37,759 bases of DNA from an uncultured Planctomycetaceae bacterium (GCA_913031625.1 CAJWGB010000022.1:1-37759), one strand, 5' to 3'; counted from the first letter of the stretch, positions 6,989 through 16,417 are shown. The notes: generated by a model not told the origin, from the sequence alone. Numbers and translations are program-made.

Positions 6989-9016
6989 ATGCATCGTCAA
7001 AGTCTGTTCAAAAAACTCAGCCGTCAGAGGCTGCCCGCTCTGACATGCGCGACTGCACTTTTGGTTTGTGTCATGGCTGGCTGCCAGTCGCCAGAGAAGA
7101 CTGCCTGTGAACTGGATTACTGCGACGATATCCAGCAGGTCGGTTACTACCGAGAAGTAACCACGCAGCGTGCGTGGCCGTGCATCGATACTCCCACCCC
7201 GGAGGCAGTCGCTTCCAGTCTCGAGCCTCGCAATCTGCGACGACGAGTCCAGGACGAGACGCGCGAAATCGGACTGTTCGAAACTCTGCATCTCGCGCTG
7301 TCCCAGAACAAAGTCATTGAAACAAGTGCGCTTGGCGGCGTGGGATCCAAAGCAGTCCTGACCAACCCGACCAATGTTGCCTCCGTCTACGATCCGGCAA
7401 TTCAGTCATCGGGCGTGCTGTTCGGACGCCGAAGTGTGGAGGCTGCTCTGGCAGACTTCGATACCACATTCTCAACATCACTGACATTTCGAAGATCTGA
7501 CCTGCAGGGAGCCAGCACGGTCGGAGGTGGTAACAGCGCAGCGTTCACGTCGTCGCTGGGTAAGCAGTTTGCGACCGGTGGCAGCATCAGCCTGAATCAC
7601 GACTGGAACTACACCGTCGATCCTGTTCCTGTTGGCACAGCTTCCCCTAACTACTACGGTCGGCTGGGTGTGAGCATTCGACAGCCGTTGATGGCTGGCA
7701 GTGGTGTGGAATACACACGAATTGCCGGACCTGCCAATCCGAACTTCGGAGCAATTACCGGTGTGAGCCAGGGGGTCAGCATTGCTCGCATCAATGAAGA
7801 TGTTTCGATGGCCAACTTCGAAATCGCAATTCGCAATGCCCTGCGAGACGTAGAGAACGCTTACTGGAATCTGTACTTCGCATATAAATCTTACGATACA
7901 GCTGTCGAAGCACATAAGAGTGCGGTGCAGACATGGAAGGAAGCCAATCAACGCCGCAAGGTTGGCGTGATGAAACCGGCAGATGAGTTGCAGGCGAAAG
8001 ATCGTCTGTATGAGACGAAGGCCAATGTTGAGACGAGTCTGAATTCGTTGTATGCAGCTGAGTCAGAACTGCGTCGCCTCGTCGGCCTGCCGATGAATGA
8101 TGGAACTGTCCTGCGTCCTTCAGACGAGCCAGTGACTGCGGAACTTGTTCCCAACTGGCAGGCCTGCATGAAAGAAGCCCTGACCAATCGAATTGAGCTG
8201 CGGCGGCAGAAGTGGAGCGTCAAGAGTCTGCAACTGCAGCTGCAGGCGGCTCGCAACGTGGTCCGACCTCGACTGGACTTTATTGCTGGCTATGACATTC
8301 ACGGTTTGGGTGACAGTCTGCTGGCCTACAACAACGGACCGTTTCAAAACGCCTATCGATCTTTGGGTACTTCCGACACCAATACGTGGAACGCCGGGCT
8401 GCAGCTCTCGGTTCCCCTTGGTCTGCGGTTCACACGCAGCCAGGCATTGAATATCGAACTCCAGCTCAACAAGGCGACTGCCGTTCTTGCGTCTCAGGAA
8501 AAGAATATCGCTCATGATATTGCGACCGCCATTCAGGATGTGACGTCGTCGTACGCGGCAGCACAGTCGAATCTCAAGCGTCTGGAAGCTGCTCGAGAAC
8601 GAGTGGGACTGCTTGCTGCGGAACAGCAGGTCGGAACGCTTACTCAGGACCTCGTGCTCCGAGCTCAGGCCAGTCTTGCGGCCGCGGAAAACGCGTACTT
8701 CCAGCAGATTGTTGATTACAACCGAGCTCTCATGAACCTGAGCTTTGCTCAAGGAACTCTCATCGTTGACCGTGGTGTGACACTTGCGGAAGGTCAGTGG
8801 AATCCGGAAGCCAGACAGGATGCTCTCAAGCGTGCTGCCGCTCGGACTCACGCTGTTGATGCACCAGGCCTGGAAACGCTGCCACGGGAGTTTGCCTCAC
8901 CGGGACCCACAGGCAGCGTGGAACTGCGAACCATCCAGACAGATGAGGAGTTGCCAACGCCCGTGTTGCCGCCCGCGCAGCCGAAACAGGACAACCTGCA
9001 GGCAGTGACGCCTTAG
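6989..9016 (+). CDS. TolC-family outer-membrane efflux lipoprotein
   Basis: A TolC-type protein forms the trimeric outer-membrane channel of tripartite efflux or type I secretion systems. The product is 675 residues from the ATG at 6989 (GGGA six bases upstream); in-frame GTG 6965 and ATG 6977 are less likely. A basic n-region and hydrophobic core end in VCVMAGC, a lipobox, so the mature protein should be lipidated at that Cys. Two long alpha-helical OEP-type regions are visible, for example the stretch around EIAIRNALRDVENAYWNLYF and the later segment ending in LNLSFAQGTLIV. It is longer than the usual 450-500 residues: about 100 extra residues follow the signal peptide, and a Pro-rich tail of about 60 residues ends the protein. 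No membrane-fusion protein or inner-membrane pump is adjacent, so partners must be encoded elsewhere. Confidence 0.88.
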   Translation: MHRQSLFKKLSRQRLPALTCATALLVCVMAGCQSPEKTACELDYCDDIQQVGYYREVTTQRAWPCIDTPTPEAVASSLEPRNLRRRVQDETREIGLFETLHLALSQNKVIETSALGGVGSKAVLTNPTNVASVYDPAIQSSGVLFGRRSVEAALADFDTTFSTSLTFRRSDLQGASTVGGGNSAAFTSSLGKQFATGGSISLNHDWNYTVDPVPVGTASPNYYGRLGVSIRQPLMAGSGVEYTRIAGPANPNFGAITGVSQGVSIARINEDVSMANFEIAIRNALRDVENAYWNLYFAYKSYDTAVEAHKSAVQTWKEANQRRKVGVMKPADELQAKDRLYETKANVETSLNSLYAAESELRRLVGLPMNDGTVLRPSDEPVTAELVPNWQACMKEALTNRIELRRQKWSVKSLQLQLQAARNVVRPRLDFIAGYDIHGLGDSLLAYNNGPFQNAYRSLGTSDTNTWNAGLQLSVPLGLRFTRSQALNIELQLNKATAVLASQEKNIAHDIATAIQDVTSSYAAAQSNLKRLEAARERVGLLAAEQQVGTLTQDLVLRAQASLAAAENAYFQQIVDYNRALMNLSFAQGTLIVDRGVTLAEGQWNPEARQDALKRAAARTHAVDAPGLETLPREFASPGPTGSVELRTIQTDEELPTPVLPPAQPKQDNLQAVTP

Positions 9017-9256
9017 AACAAGTCGGGTTTGGGAAGAAAGCTGGACGAGCATCACTGTTTCGCCTGCCCACTTCTTTTAAGGAAGCCCGCGCCAGAGCAG
9101 CCGGCAGCGACAGCTCGCCGAACGTTTTGCGGACCGGAGCGGGTCCATGACCCGCTGAAACCGAATTCGTCGTCTCCGGCCGCACGGTCCCCTTCCAGCG
9201 AAGACTCTGGTTATTGTGCGCTGGACAGTCGGATCGATTTCCGTACCGTGTTCACG

Positions 9257-9291
9257 GTGAATTCTCGCATTCTGTGACGATTCACTTTTTT
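9257..9291 (+). terminator. Weak candidate terminator after the TolC-like gene
   Basis: GTGAAT (9257-9262) can pair with ATTCAC (9280-9285), extended by CG pairs after a bulge, followed by TTTTTT (9286-9291). The stem is short and the distance from the upstream stop is 240 bases, so support is weak. Confidence 0.3.
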
Positions 9292-9367
9292 CGGACACCC
9301 GATTGTCCTGCGTGTCCGGCTTGTGGAGAATTCTCTCGCCCGCGAACCGGGCCGTCATCTGCCTGTG

Positions 9368-9375
9368 GAGAAGGA
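9368..9375 (+). promoter_or_regulatory. Shine-Dalgarno site that fixes a TTG start for panB
   Basis: GGAGAAGG(A) lies seven bases before a TTG at 9383. With this start the conserved residues of PanB fall at positions matching the well-studied enzyme, whereas the upstream GTG codons (9323, 9365) lack a comparable site. Confidence 0.65.
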
Positions 9376-9382
9376 CTCTGAT

Positions 9383-10171
9383 TTGAAATCCCGCCTTTCT
9401 GCCCCTCAATTCGTTGCTGCTGCCGCAAATCGCAGGTTGTCGATGGTGACCGCCTACGATCACCTGTGGGCCGGGATCATGGATGAAGCGGGCGTGGACA
9501 GCATTCTGGTCGGTGATTCCATGGGGATGGTGGTGCAGGGGCGTGAGAGCACTCTGCCGGTTACCATGGATCAGATTATCTACCACGCAGAGATGGTCAC
9601 TCGAGCCGTGTCACGAGCGATGGTGCTGGTTGACCTCCCGTTTATGAGCTACCACGCCTGCACGTCGGAGGCCGTGAGAAACGCCGGCCGGGTATTAAAG
9701 GAAACGGGGGCTGACGCGGTCAAACTGGAAGGCGGTCGGACTCAGGTCGAAACGATTAAGGCCATCATGGACGCCGGTATCCCCGTGATGGCGCATGTTG
9801 GCATGAGGCCTCAGGCAGTTCGCCAGCTCGGCGGCATGGGAAAGATCCAGCGCGATGAACAGCAGTTGCTGGATGACGCCAAAGCAGCAGAAGACGCCGG
9901 CGCCTTTTCGATGCTGCTGGAACTCATGCCCGCTGACACAGCCGCAAAGATCACCGAAGCATTGACCATCCCAACGATTGGAATTGGAGCTGGTCCGTAC
10001 TGCAGTGGACAGGTCCTTGTTGGTCCGGACATGCTGGGGCTGACGCCCGATTTCCAGCCTCGATTTCTGAAGCATTTCGCGAATCTGAGAAGTGCGGCGA
10101 TCGACGGTGTGCAGGACTTCATTCGTGAGGTGCAGTCCGGAGAATTCCCCGGACCTGAACACAGTCACTGA
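9383..10171 (+). CDS. panB: 3-methyl-2-oxobutanoate hydroxymethyltransferase (ketopantoate hydroxymethyltransferase)
   Basis: PanB transfers a hydroxymethyl group from 5,10-methylene-tetrahydrofolate to 2-oxoisovalerate, the first committed step of pantothenate and coenzyme A synthesis in the cytoplasm. From the TTG start the enzyme has 262 residues, close to the usual 260-280. Conserved elements are visible: VTAYD (22-26), LVGDSMGMVVQG with Asp45, LVDLPFMSY with Asp84, AVKLEGG with Glu116, and LLEL with Glu180. In the family the first three acidic residues bind Mg2+ and the last is the catalytic base. The C-terminal GIGAGPYCSGQVLV (glycine-rich) and SGEFPGPEHS are also typical. A longer form from GTG 9323 is open but has no conserved residues. 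The helicase gene starts 25 bases downstream, so the two may be cotranscribed. No other pan gene is present. Confidence 0.95.
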   Translation: MKSRLSAPQFVAAAANRRLSMVTAYDHLWAGIMDEAGVDSILVGDSMGMVVQGRESTLPVTMDQIIYHAEMVTRAVSRAMVLVDLPFMSYHACTSEAVRNAGRVLKETGADAVKLEGGRTQVETIKAIMDAGIPVMAHVGMRPQAVRQLGGMGKIQRDEQQLLDDAKAAEDAGAFSMLLELMPADTAAKITEALTIPTIGIGAGPYCSGQVLVGPDMLGLTPDFQPRFLKHFANLRSAAIDGVQDFIREVQSGEFPGPEHSH

Positions 10172-10196
10172 ATCGACGCCCCTGTGAAGCGCAATC

Positions 10197-11651
10197 ATGC
10201 CCAGCCCTTCTGAACTGCTGCAGCGGTATTTCGGCTATTCGAGTTTCCGCGGTCCACAGGAACAGATTATTGAGCACGTCCTGGAAGGGAATCATGCGCT
10301 GGTCATCATGCCAACCGGGATGGGCAAGTCTCTCTGCTTCCAGATACCCGCCCTGCAGCTCGATGAGTCTGCGGTGGCCGATGGCGAGAAACCTCCCATC
10401 ACCCTTGTCCTGTCTCCGCTGATCGCACTGATGAAGGACCAGGTGGATGCTCTGCAGAATCGCGGCATTCGCGCGACCTTCATCAACTCGTCACTCCGCA
10501 GGCAGGAACGCGAGACTCGGTACAAGGCAGTTGCCGAGGGCAAATATGCCATGCTGTATGTGACTCCGGAACGGTTTCGCAAACCGGAGTTTCTCGAAGT
10601 GATCGCTCGACGCAACGTGCGGCTCCTGGCTGTTGATGAAGCCCACTGTATCAGTGAATGGGGACACGACTTCCGCCCCGACTACACTCGCCTCGCAGAG
10701 CTTCGTGAGATTCTTGGCAACCCGACCACAATTGCACTGACTGCCACGGCTACCCCCGATGTCCAGCAGGACATCATTCGTCAGCTGGGACTCACGGCCG
10801 ACGAAATCCGGCTGTATCACGAAGGGATTGATCGCCCCAACCTTGAACTGAAGGTGGTGGACGTCTGGGACACGGATGAGAAGCTTCAGTCCATTCATGA
10901 AGTCATTACCAAATGGCAGTCTGCGTCAACGGGTAGCGGAATCGCCTACTTCACGCTGATTCGGACGCTGGAGGAATTCAGTGATCGGCTGCGTCGCGAA
11001 GGCGTGGACCATGTCTGTTACCACGGCGACCTGGATCGCCGTGCACGCCGCGCAATCCAGGAAGACTTCATGGAAGGTCGCAGCCCGGTTGTCCTTGCCA
11101 CAAATGCCTTCGGCATGGGTGTCGACAAAGAAGACATTCGGTTCGTGATTCATGCGGATGTTCCAGGATCAATGGAGTCCTACTATCAGGAGATCGGCCG
11201 CGCCGGCCGTGATGGCGAACCGTCCGAGTGTGTGCTCCTGTACGATCAGCGAGACCTGAATACTCAAATGGAGTTTCTGCGCTGGAGCAATCCGGACGCG
11301 GACTTCTATCAGCAGGTGTATCACCATCTGACGGACAACAACGAGCAGGTGCGAGCGTTCGGCATCGACTGGCTGCGGGAACGGCTCTGTCATCGACAGA
11401 AGCATGATCGCCGAGTTGAAACTGCGCTTGCGATGCTCCAGCGTCATGGAGTGATCGAGAATGAGATCGACCTGCGAAATGTGACCGTCTCGTGCGAGTT
11501 GCCGGCCACGCTGGCTGACGAACAGCGTCTTACGGAAAAGCTGCTCAGAGATCAGAAGAAGCTCTATGCACTCGTTCAATACGTGCAGCATGAAGGTGAT
11601 CGCAAAGACTTCATCCACGAATACTTCGGCTGCGCGCGGCCGGAGCTGTAG
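10197..11651 (+). CDS. recQ: RecQ-family ATP-dependent DNA helicase, short form without zinc-binding cysteines
   Basis: RecQ helicases unwind DNA 3' to 5' during recombination and replication-fork repair. The product is 484 residues. Visible motifs: RecQ motif 0 (YFGYSSFRGPQEQII, 11-25), Walker A TGMGKS (40-45), DEAH 147-150 followed by the RecQ aromatic loop CISEWGHDFR, TATAT (182-186), and motif VI QEIGRAGRDGE. After the two RecA lobes comes a partial RecQ C-terminal region ending GDRKDFIHEYFGCARPEL. Typical RecQ proteins continue with a four-cysteine zinc site, a winged helix and often an HRDC domain. Here the position of the first zinc Cys is Asp, and the protein stops right after the YFG segment. 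I see no obvious continuation in another frame, so this looks like a genuine short subfamily rather than a frameshift. Orthology to E. coli RecQ is therefore tentative. Confidence 0.88.
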   Translation: MPSPSELLQRYFGYSSFRGPQEQIIEHVLEGNHALVIMPTGMGKSLCFQIPALQLDESAVADGEKPPITLVLSPLIALMKDQVDALQNRGIRATFINSSLRRQERETRYKAVAEGKYAMLYVTPERFRKPEFLEVIARRNVRLLAVDEAHCISEWGHDFRPDYTRLAELREILGNPTTIALTATATPDVQQDIIRQLGLTADEIRLYHEGIDRPNLELKVVDVWDTDEKLQSIHEVITKWQSASTGSGIAYFTLIRTLEEFSDRLRREGVDHVCYHGDLDRRARRAIQEDFMEGRSPVVLATNAFGMGVDKEDIRFVIHADVPGSMESYYQEIGRAGRDGEPSECVLLYDQRDLNTQMEFLRWSNPDADFYQQVYHHLTDNNEQVRAFGIDWLRERLCHRQKHDRRVETALAMLQRHGVIENEIDLRNVTVSCELPATLADEQRLTEKLLRDQKKLYALVQYVQHEGDRKDFIHEYFGCARPEL

Positions 11652-11934
11652 CCGGGTTCAGCAAGGTCTTTGCTCCCGCTGGTCGATGCGTCAATGTCTG
11701 AATTGTCACGAATCCAGCTGCGGTGAGCGTCTTCGTTTCACCGGAGGCCCGCGGAGCGCGACCTTAGGCGATTAGTCTAAGCGACGAGATCGCAGCTTCA
11801 TTGCCTCCTCAGGCAGCGAGAGCGCAGACCGGTGATCGTCATAACCGGCACAGTGCGAACGAATGACGCCCGACCGGTCTGTGGAATGTGACCTATACTC
11901 AAATCATCTACCGTTCCGCGCACAGGGACCGCAC
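11652..11934 (+). other. Intergenic region upstream of the O-antigen ligase-like gene
   Basis: A 283-base stretch without a credible gene. The ligase frame is open upstream to 11863, but no start signal supports that extension. A short inverted repeat CTTAG/CTAAG lies near 11764-11782. The AGGGA Shine-Dalgarno of the next gene is at 11924-11928. No clear terminator or promoter seen. Confidence 0.45.
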
Positions 11935-13275
11935 ATGAAGGGGCTGATTCTCACGTACATGATCACGATCTGTGGATCATGTGCTGCGCTGATCAATCCG
12001 TTCTACGGCTTTCTGGCCTACGTCACACTGGCGCTGTTGCGCCCTGACTTTATGTGGGCCCATTCGATCAGCGGCGGCAGGTTCAGCAAGATCGTGGCCA
12101 TCGTGATGCTTGCCAGCTGGGTGATGCGAGGCTTTGGCAACTGGAATCTCGGTCGTGCTCGAGTTCCCGTATTCCTGTTCATCGGTTACTTCCTGTGGTG
12201 TGTGTTGCTGGCATTCATGGCGCCTCACCAGAAGGAAGCATGGTACTACGTCGAACAGATGGCCAAGATTCTGCTGCCCTTCCTTGTCGGGATAACGACC
12301 TGTCGAACGGAGCGGCACCTGAAGCTGCTTGCATGGACGATTGTCCTGTGCACTGGCTACGTCTGTTTTGAGATGAACGTCTACTATTTTGGCGGTTACA
12401 ATTTCCTGTATCTCGTCGGATTCGGCGGCGTCGATAACAACTCGGCCGCCATTGGTTTTGTGACGGGGCTGGGCGTGGCCTTCTTCCTTTTCCTGTCAGA
12501 AGACTCATGGGTGAAGAAAGCGGTGATTGGCGCCTGCATGGCCTTTATTCTGCACGCCATCCTGTTTTCCTTCTCGCGGGGAGCCATGCTGGCAACCGGA
12601 ATTGGCGTCACTATTTCCTTCTTCATCACAAAGAAGAAGCAGGAGCACTACGTACTGTTCGGCATCGCCGCACTGGCCGTGGTTCTCCTGGCGGGACCGT
12701 CCGTCCGAGAACGTTTTCTGCTGACTTTCATGAAAGACAAGAGAGGGCAGCGCGAAGCATCTGCGCAGAGTCGAATCGATCTATGGGCGGACTGCTGGAC
12801 TGTTTTTCAGCGTGACCCTGTCTTTGGCTGCGGCCCCGATCACTGGCCACTGCTGGCTCATACGTTCGGCTGGAAGAAAGGGAAAGAGGCACACAGTCTG
12901 TGGGTGCAGACGGCGACGGAAACAGGGTTGCCGGGCATCATCATGTTCAGTGGGTTCTATCTGATGTGTATCTGGCGCAGCTGGCGGCTCCTGCGGCAGA
13001 TACCGGAACGCGCTCCGCCGTGGTTTGGTCATTCGTGCCGGATCACCATTGCTGCGTTGTGCGGCTTCGGTGTTGCTGCGCAGTTTGTCAGTCTGGAAGC
13101 CCTCGAAGTGCCGTATTACGTCGCGCTGTTGGGATGTGGCAACCTCGTCCTGTATGAACGTCTGCGTGCCAACGGGGCAATTGCGCCGGAGGACAGCGAC
13201 TGGCGCGACGAGATTCAGCCGTCAACGCCGCGTGACTTTGGCTTTGATGCCGCGGGACCAGTGATCCTGAATTGA
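11935..13275 (+). CDS. O-antigen ligase / Wzy-type polytopic membrane protein
   Basis: The 446-residue product has about ten hydrophobic helices and resembles the O-antigen ligase/polymerase (Wzy_C) superfamily, which joins lipid-linked glycans to acceptors on the outer face of the inner membrane. The N-terminal part (MKGLILTYMITICGSC, then GFLAYVTLALLRPDFMWAHS) recalls the DUF5935-type N-terminus of exosortase-associated O-glycosylation ligases. The family core includes FSFSRGAMLATGIG (about 205-218) and a large periplasmic loop with RIDLWADCWTVFQRDPVFGCG and EAHSLWVQTATETG; the Arg and His of this loop are the usual functional residues. The ATG at 11935 has AGGGA six bases upstream. No glycosyltransferase, flippase or exosortase gene is nearby, so its substrate is unknown. 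It is convergent with the next gene, only seven bases apart. Confidence 0.8.
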   Translation: MKGLILTYMITICGSCAALINPFYGFLAYVTLALLRPDFMWAHSISGGRFSKIVAIVMLASWVMRGFGNWNLGRARVPVFLFIGYFLWCVLLAFMAPHQKEAWYYVEQMAKILLPFLVGITTCRTERHLKLLAWTIVLCTGYVCFEMNVYYFGGYNFLYLVGFGGVDNNSAAIGFVTGLGVAFFLFLSEDSWVKKAVIGACMAFILHAILFSFSRGAMLATGIGVTISFFITKKKQEHYVLFGIAALAVVLLAGPSVRERFLLTFMKDKRGQREASAQSRIDLWADCWTVFQRDPVFGCGPDHWPLLAHTFGWKKGKEAHSLWVQTATETGLPGIIMFSGFYLMCIWRSWRLLRQIPERAPPWFGHSCRITIAALCGFGVAAQFVSLEALEVPYYVALLGCGNLVLYERLRANGAIAPEDSDWRDEIQPSTPRDFGFDAAGPVILN

Positions 13276-13282
13276 ACGCTCA

Positions 13283-14638
13283 CTACTTTCCACCGAGTGA
13301 CAGCACTTTGGTCTCGGTCCGAAAATACATGACCCCATTGGCCACTGCAGGCGTGGCAAAGCTGGGTTCTCCCAGAGGCACTCGCGAGAACAATCGGTAT
13401 TCTTCGGCGGCAGCAATCACAGCCACGTTGCCCGTTCGATCGGTGCAGTAGAGACGACCGTTGACCCAGATTGGCGATCCGTAATAACTCCCACCCACGC
13501 GGTTGCGCCAAACAACGTCGCCCGTATCGGCCGCAATACAGGTCACCACTCCGTTGTCTGACCAGAGAAACGCCAGATCGCCTTTTACGATTGGTGTTGG
13601 CGTGAGCGGAACCGACTTACGGATTTCCCATGCAATGGAGGGCTCTCTGGACAGACTGCCTGCGCGGACGGCAAAGAACGCTTGTCCTGATGTTCCGGCG
13701 CCGTGAGAACCAAAGACGAGGTCTCCCGCGATGACGGGAGACGCGACGGTTCTTGTGGGGAGCAGTTTCCTTGTCTGCCAGTTGACCGCTCCGTCCTTCA
13801 GATCCACTCCCGTAAGACCAAAAGCGGAGTCCAGAACAATCAACTCACGTCGCCCATCCTCCAGTTCACGAACGCAGGGGGTTGCATACGAAGCGAGGTA
13901 AGTTTCTCGCGGTGTGGTCCAGCGAGTCTTCCCGGTCCTGCGATCGACGGCAATGACCAGGCTGTCATTGGGATTCTCATCAGCAAACTCCTTCGGCAGC
14001 ACGCCGAAACGAACCATGACATTGGAGTCCATCTGGATGTTCACCAGCACCACAAGGTCCCCCACAATAATAGGCGATGTCCCAGCGCCGTTGATCGCGT
14101 CGTAGGGTCCAAGGTCCCGCTGCCACTGAATGTCGCCGTTCCTGTCGAGGGCCATCAGCAGCAGCTTCTCCGGATCAGCCCATGTCACGATGACTCCATC
14201 CTGATCAGCTACGGGGGTCGACGATCCGAAGGTGTTATCCGTGTGAATTCGATGCTTCTTCGAATCAAAATTCTTCTGCCACAGAATCGTGCCATCGTCA
14301 GTGTTCAGGCAGACGACCATTCGTTCGGCGGTCTCTCGGTCACCGCACAGGACATAGAGTCGATTGCCCACGATCACAGGCGATCCATGCCCCTGCCCGG
14401 GAAGATCTGTGACCCAGTTATAATCGTCGGCAGTCCATTCCGAGGGAATTGTCTCAGCGTGACTGATTCCCGTCCCGTTCGGCCCTCGAAAACGCGACCA
14501 GTCTATGGGATCCGCGTCGTTTGCCTCCTTCAAAGAGCCTGTCTGAGCCTGAACCACGCCAGTGGAAAGGACAGCAGCAGCCAGGACTGCCGAAAAGAAT
14601 ACTGACATTGGGAGAGTACGAGGTGGTGGGTGGGGCAC
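13283..14638 (-). CDS. Secreted PQQ-type beta-propeller repeat protein
   Basis: A 451-residue (GTG start at 14638) or 441-residue (ATG at 14608) exported protein with a PQQ_2-type eight-blade propeller. Blade signatures repeat through the protein: an aromatic-rich first blade with WSRFRGPNGTGIS, then segments such as SPVIVGNRLYVLCGD, VVCLNTDDGTILWQKNF, SLVIAVDRRTGKTRW, VTCIAADTGDVVWRNR and SPIWVNGRLYC. The N-terminus has a hydrophobic core ending VVQAQ, a likely signal peptidase I site. The GTG start adds the only basic residue of the n-region and has a GGA upstream, so I prefer it slightly. Such planctomycete proteins are abundant, and most have no demonstrated enzyme activity; PQQ binding itself is not shown. 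It lies 304 bases downstream of the DUF1501 gene on the same strand and is probably expressed separately. Confidence 0.9.
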   Translation of the reverse strand: MPHPPPRTLPMSVFFSAVLAAAVLSTGVVQAQTGSLKEANDADPIDWSRFRGPNGTGISHAETIPSEWTADDYNWVTDLPGQGHGSPVIVGNRLYVLCGDRETAERMVVCLNTDDGTILWQKNFDSKKHRIHTDNTFGSSTPVADQDGVIVTWADPEKLLLMALDRNGDIQWQRDLGPYDAINGAGTSPIIVGDLVVLVNIQMDSNVMVRFGVLPKEFADENPNDSLVIAVDRRTGKTRWTTPRETYLASYATPCVRELEDGRRELIVLDSAFGLTGVDLKDGAVNWQTRKLLPTRTVASPVIAGDLVFGSHGAGTSGQAFFAVRAGSLSREPSIAWEIRKSVPLTPTPIVKGDLAFLWSDNGVVTCIAADTGDVVWRNRVGGSYYGSPIWVNGRLYCTDRTGNVAVIAAAEEYRLFSRVPLGEPSFATPAVANGVMYFRTETKVLSLGGK

Positions 14639-14942
14639 TGCTCAGTTCCAGGGTGAAACGGACGGATTCAGTTTGCCCAATCTTAGCGGAAACCGGGTGC
14701 TCTTTGATCATCCCTGGGCCAGGATCTTCGTCCTGCAGTATCCGCTGCTCAAGCGAGGCAGCGTCAACTTTCCGGATGTGGTCTCAATGCCAATTTCCGT
14801 GACTAGATGGAACTCGTGGTGAAAACAGAATCGTCTATTGGCACCCAGCTGTGGACTGACCTGACCACCGCATATCAGAGCGAGTTGTTCCCGCCGACTA
14901 TCTGCCGTACCTCGCTTAGCTCAACCCGGCCTATACCAGTGA
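14639..14942. other. Intergenic region between DUF1501 gene and beta-propeller gene
   Basis: A 304-base stretch between two minus-strand genes with no credible open frame and no clear terminator hairpin. It probably holds the promoter of the propeller gene. Nothing else recognised. Confidence 0.45.
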
Positions 14943-16403
14943 CTAATGAATCAGTGTCTTGAGGACGTGCCCGTGCACATCGGTCAGGCGGCGGTCAATT
15001 CCGTTGTGGCGAAATGTCAGCTTCGTGTGCTCAAGCCCCAGCAGATGCAGGATGGTGGCATTCAGGTCATGGACAGACGACACATCTTCCACCGCTTTGA
15101 AGCCCAGTTCATCCGTCCTGCCGTGGTTCGTTCCCGGACGGACTCCCGCACCGCCCAGCCATGCCGTGAATCCCTGAGGGTTGTGATCGCGCCCCTGGGC
15201 ACCCTTCTGAAACATCGGCATTCGGCCAAACTCTGTGCACCACACGACGAGCGTGTCTTCGAGCAGTCCTCGCTGCTTCAGGTCACGGAACAGAGCGGCT
15301 GCCGGCTGGTCGAGAATCTCTCCGTGCACATCATATTGTTCCCGGAGTTTCGAGTGGCCGTCCCAGTTGAGTCTGCCGCCGCTGGCGTAACTTCCATTGA
15401 ACAGCTGTACGAATCGGACTCCATTTTCGATCAGTCGACGAGCAAGGATCGCGTTGCGGGCGAACGCCGCTTTTGTTGTATTCTGCGAGTCAGCGCCATA
15501 CATCTTCAGGGTTGCCGGAGTCTCAGTCGACAGGTCCGCGATCCTCGGGACAGATAACTGCATCCGAGCAGCAAGTTCGTAGCTGGCCATCCGAGCGGCA
15601 AGACTGCCATCCCCCGGGTTTCGTTTCAGGTGTTCATCATTCAGCAGCGACAGCAACGATCGTGCGGCGGCATCCGCCTGAGCACCAACCATTTTCGGCG
15701 GTGTCAGATTCGAGATCGGTTTGCTGCTGTTGAATGGCGTGCCCTGAAAGACGGCAGGCAGAAAGCCCGGTCCCCAGTTATTGACGCTTGCCTGAGGAAC
15801 TCCACGCGGATCAGGGATCGCAACAAACGCCGGCAGGTCCTGGTTTTCAGTCCCAAGCGCATAGGTCACCCATGCGCCGATGCTTGGGAAGCCATCAAGA
15901 ACAAATCCGGTCGACAGAAAATTCTCGGCAGGTCCGTGGGTGTTGGACTTGTTGGTCAGCGTATGAACAAAGGCGAGGTCGTCCACGATTCCTCCGAGGT
16001 GAGGAATCATGTCGGAGACCATCATGCCACGCTCACCGCGCGGCCGGAATTTGTACTGAGGACGCGCCAGGTTTCCGGCCGGCCCCTGAAATGTCACCGT
16101 CGGACCGCCTTCCAGCGGCTGACCGTCGCGCTTGATTAACTCCGGCTTATAGTCATAGGTTTCCAGCTGGCTGCACGCTCCTGCGCAGAAGATCACCAGA
16201 ACATTCTTTGCCGCGGCGGGTCGATGACCCTTACGGGGTGCATGCGGCTGCGACGGGTTGAAGGTAACCTCAGGCGCGGCCAGCAGCTGGTCCTGATGAA
16301 GGAGACTCGTCAGCGCCACTCCAGCGAGTCCCGCTGCCGTCTGCCCAAGAAGGTCGCGGCGCTGCAGAAGATGTCGCCCGGTTGTCGAAAGCTGAGGATG
16401 CAT
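14943..16403 (-). CDS. Tat-exported DUF1501 protein (alkaline-phosphatase/sulfatase-like fold)
   Basis: A 486-residue DUF1501 family protein, related in fold to the alkaline phosphatase/sulfatase superfamily. The N-terminus [24 protein letters not shown] carries a twin-arginine signal (Arg15-Arg16), so it should be exported folded. Family signatures include [22 protein letters not shown] (spanning about 67-88), [44 protein letters not shown] and [21 protein letters not shown]. It starts 14 bases after the DUF1549/DUF1553 gene. This pair is one of the most repeated gene pairs in planctomycete genomes, so the two products probably work together outside the cytoplasm. The substrate is unknown; polysaccharide breakdown is often suggested but not shown here. 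Confidence 0.95.
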   Translation of the reverse strand: MHPQLSTTGRHLLQRRDLLGQTAAGLAGVALTSLLHQDQLLAAPEVTFNPSQPHAPRKGHRPAAAKNVLVIFCAGACSQLETYDYKPELIKRDGQPLEGGPTVTFQGPAGNLARPQYKFRPRGERGMMVSDMIPHLGGIVDDLAFVHTLTNKSNTHGPAENFLSTGFVLDGFPSIGAWVTYALGTENQDLPAFVAIPDPRGVPQASVNNWGPGFLPAVFQGTPFNSSKPISNLTPPKMVGAQADAAARSLLSLLNDEHLKRNPGDGSLAARMASYELAARMQLSVPRIADLSTETPATLKMYGADSQNTTKAAFARNAILARRLIENGVRFVQLFNGSYASGGRLNWDGHSKLREQYDVHGEILDQPAAALFRDLKQRGLLEDTLVVWCTEFGRMPMFQKGAQGRDHNPQGFTAWLGGAGVRPGTNHGRTDELGFKAVEDVSSVHDLNATILHLLGLEHTKLTFRHNGIDRRLTDVHGHVLKTLIH

Positions 16404-16417
16404 TCACACGCGCTTGA

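Larger units (their letters stand above)
9017..9382 (+). other. Intergenic region between the TolC-like gene and panB
   Basis: No convincing gene; an 82-codon open frame at 9029-9277 has no family resemblance. It holds an 8-bp inverted repeat AGCGGGTC/GACCCGCT at 9138-9156 without a T-run, and a weak hairpin followed by T6 at 9257-9291. The panB promoter is probably here but was not located. Confidence 0.5.

Noticed and set aside
8120-8851. 243-codon minus-strand open frame inside the TolC-like gene
   Set aside because: Antisense shadow of a clear OEP-family coding region.
9029-9277. 82-codon open frame between the TolC-like gene and panB
   Set aside because: Low-complexity Pro/Ser/Arg composition, no Shine-Dalgarno, no recognisable domain.
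11566-11775. Possible frameshift continuing recQ into another frame
   Set aside because: The alternative frame gives two cysteines in CLNCHES but no winged-helix or HRDC-like sequence, and the first zinc position in recQ is already Asp.
13703-14605. 300-codon plus-strand open frame opposite the beta-propeller gene
   Set aside because: The minus strand encodes a recognisable propeller across the whole stretch; the plus-strand product resembles nothing.
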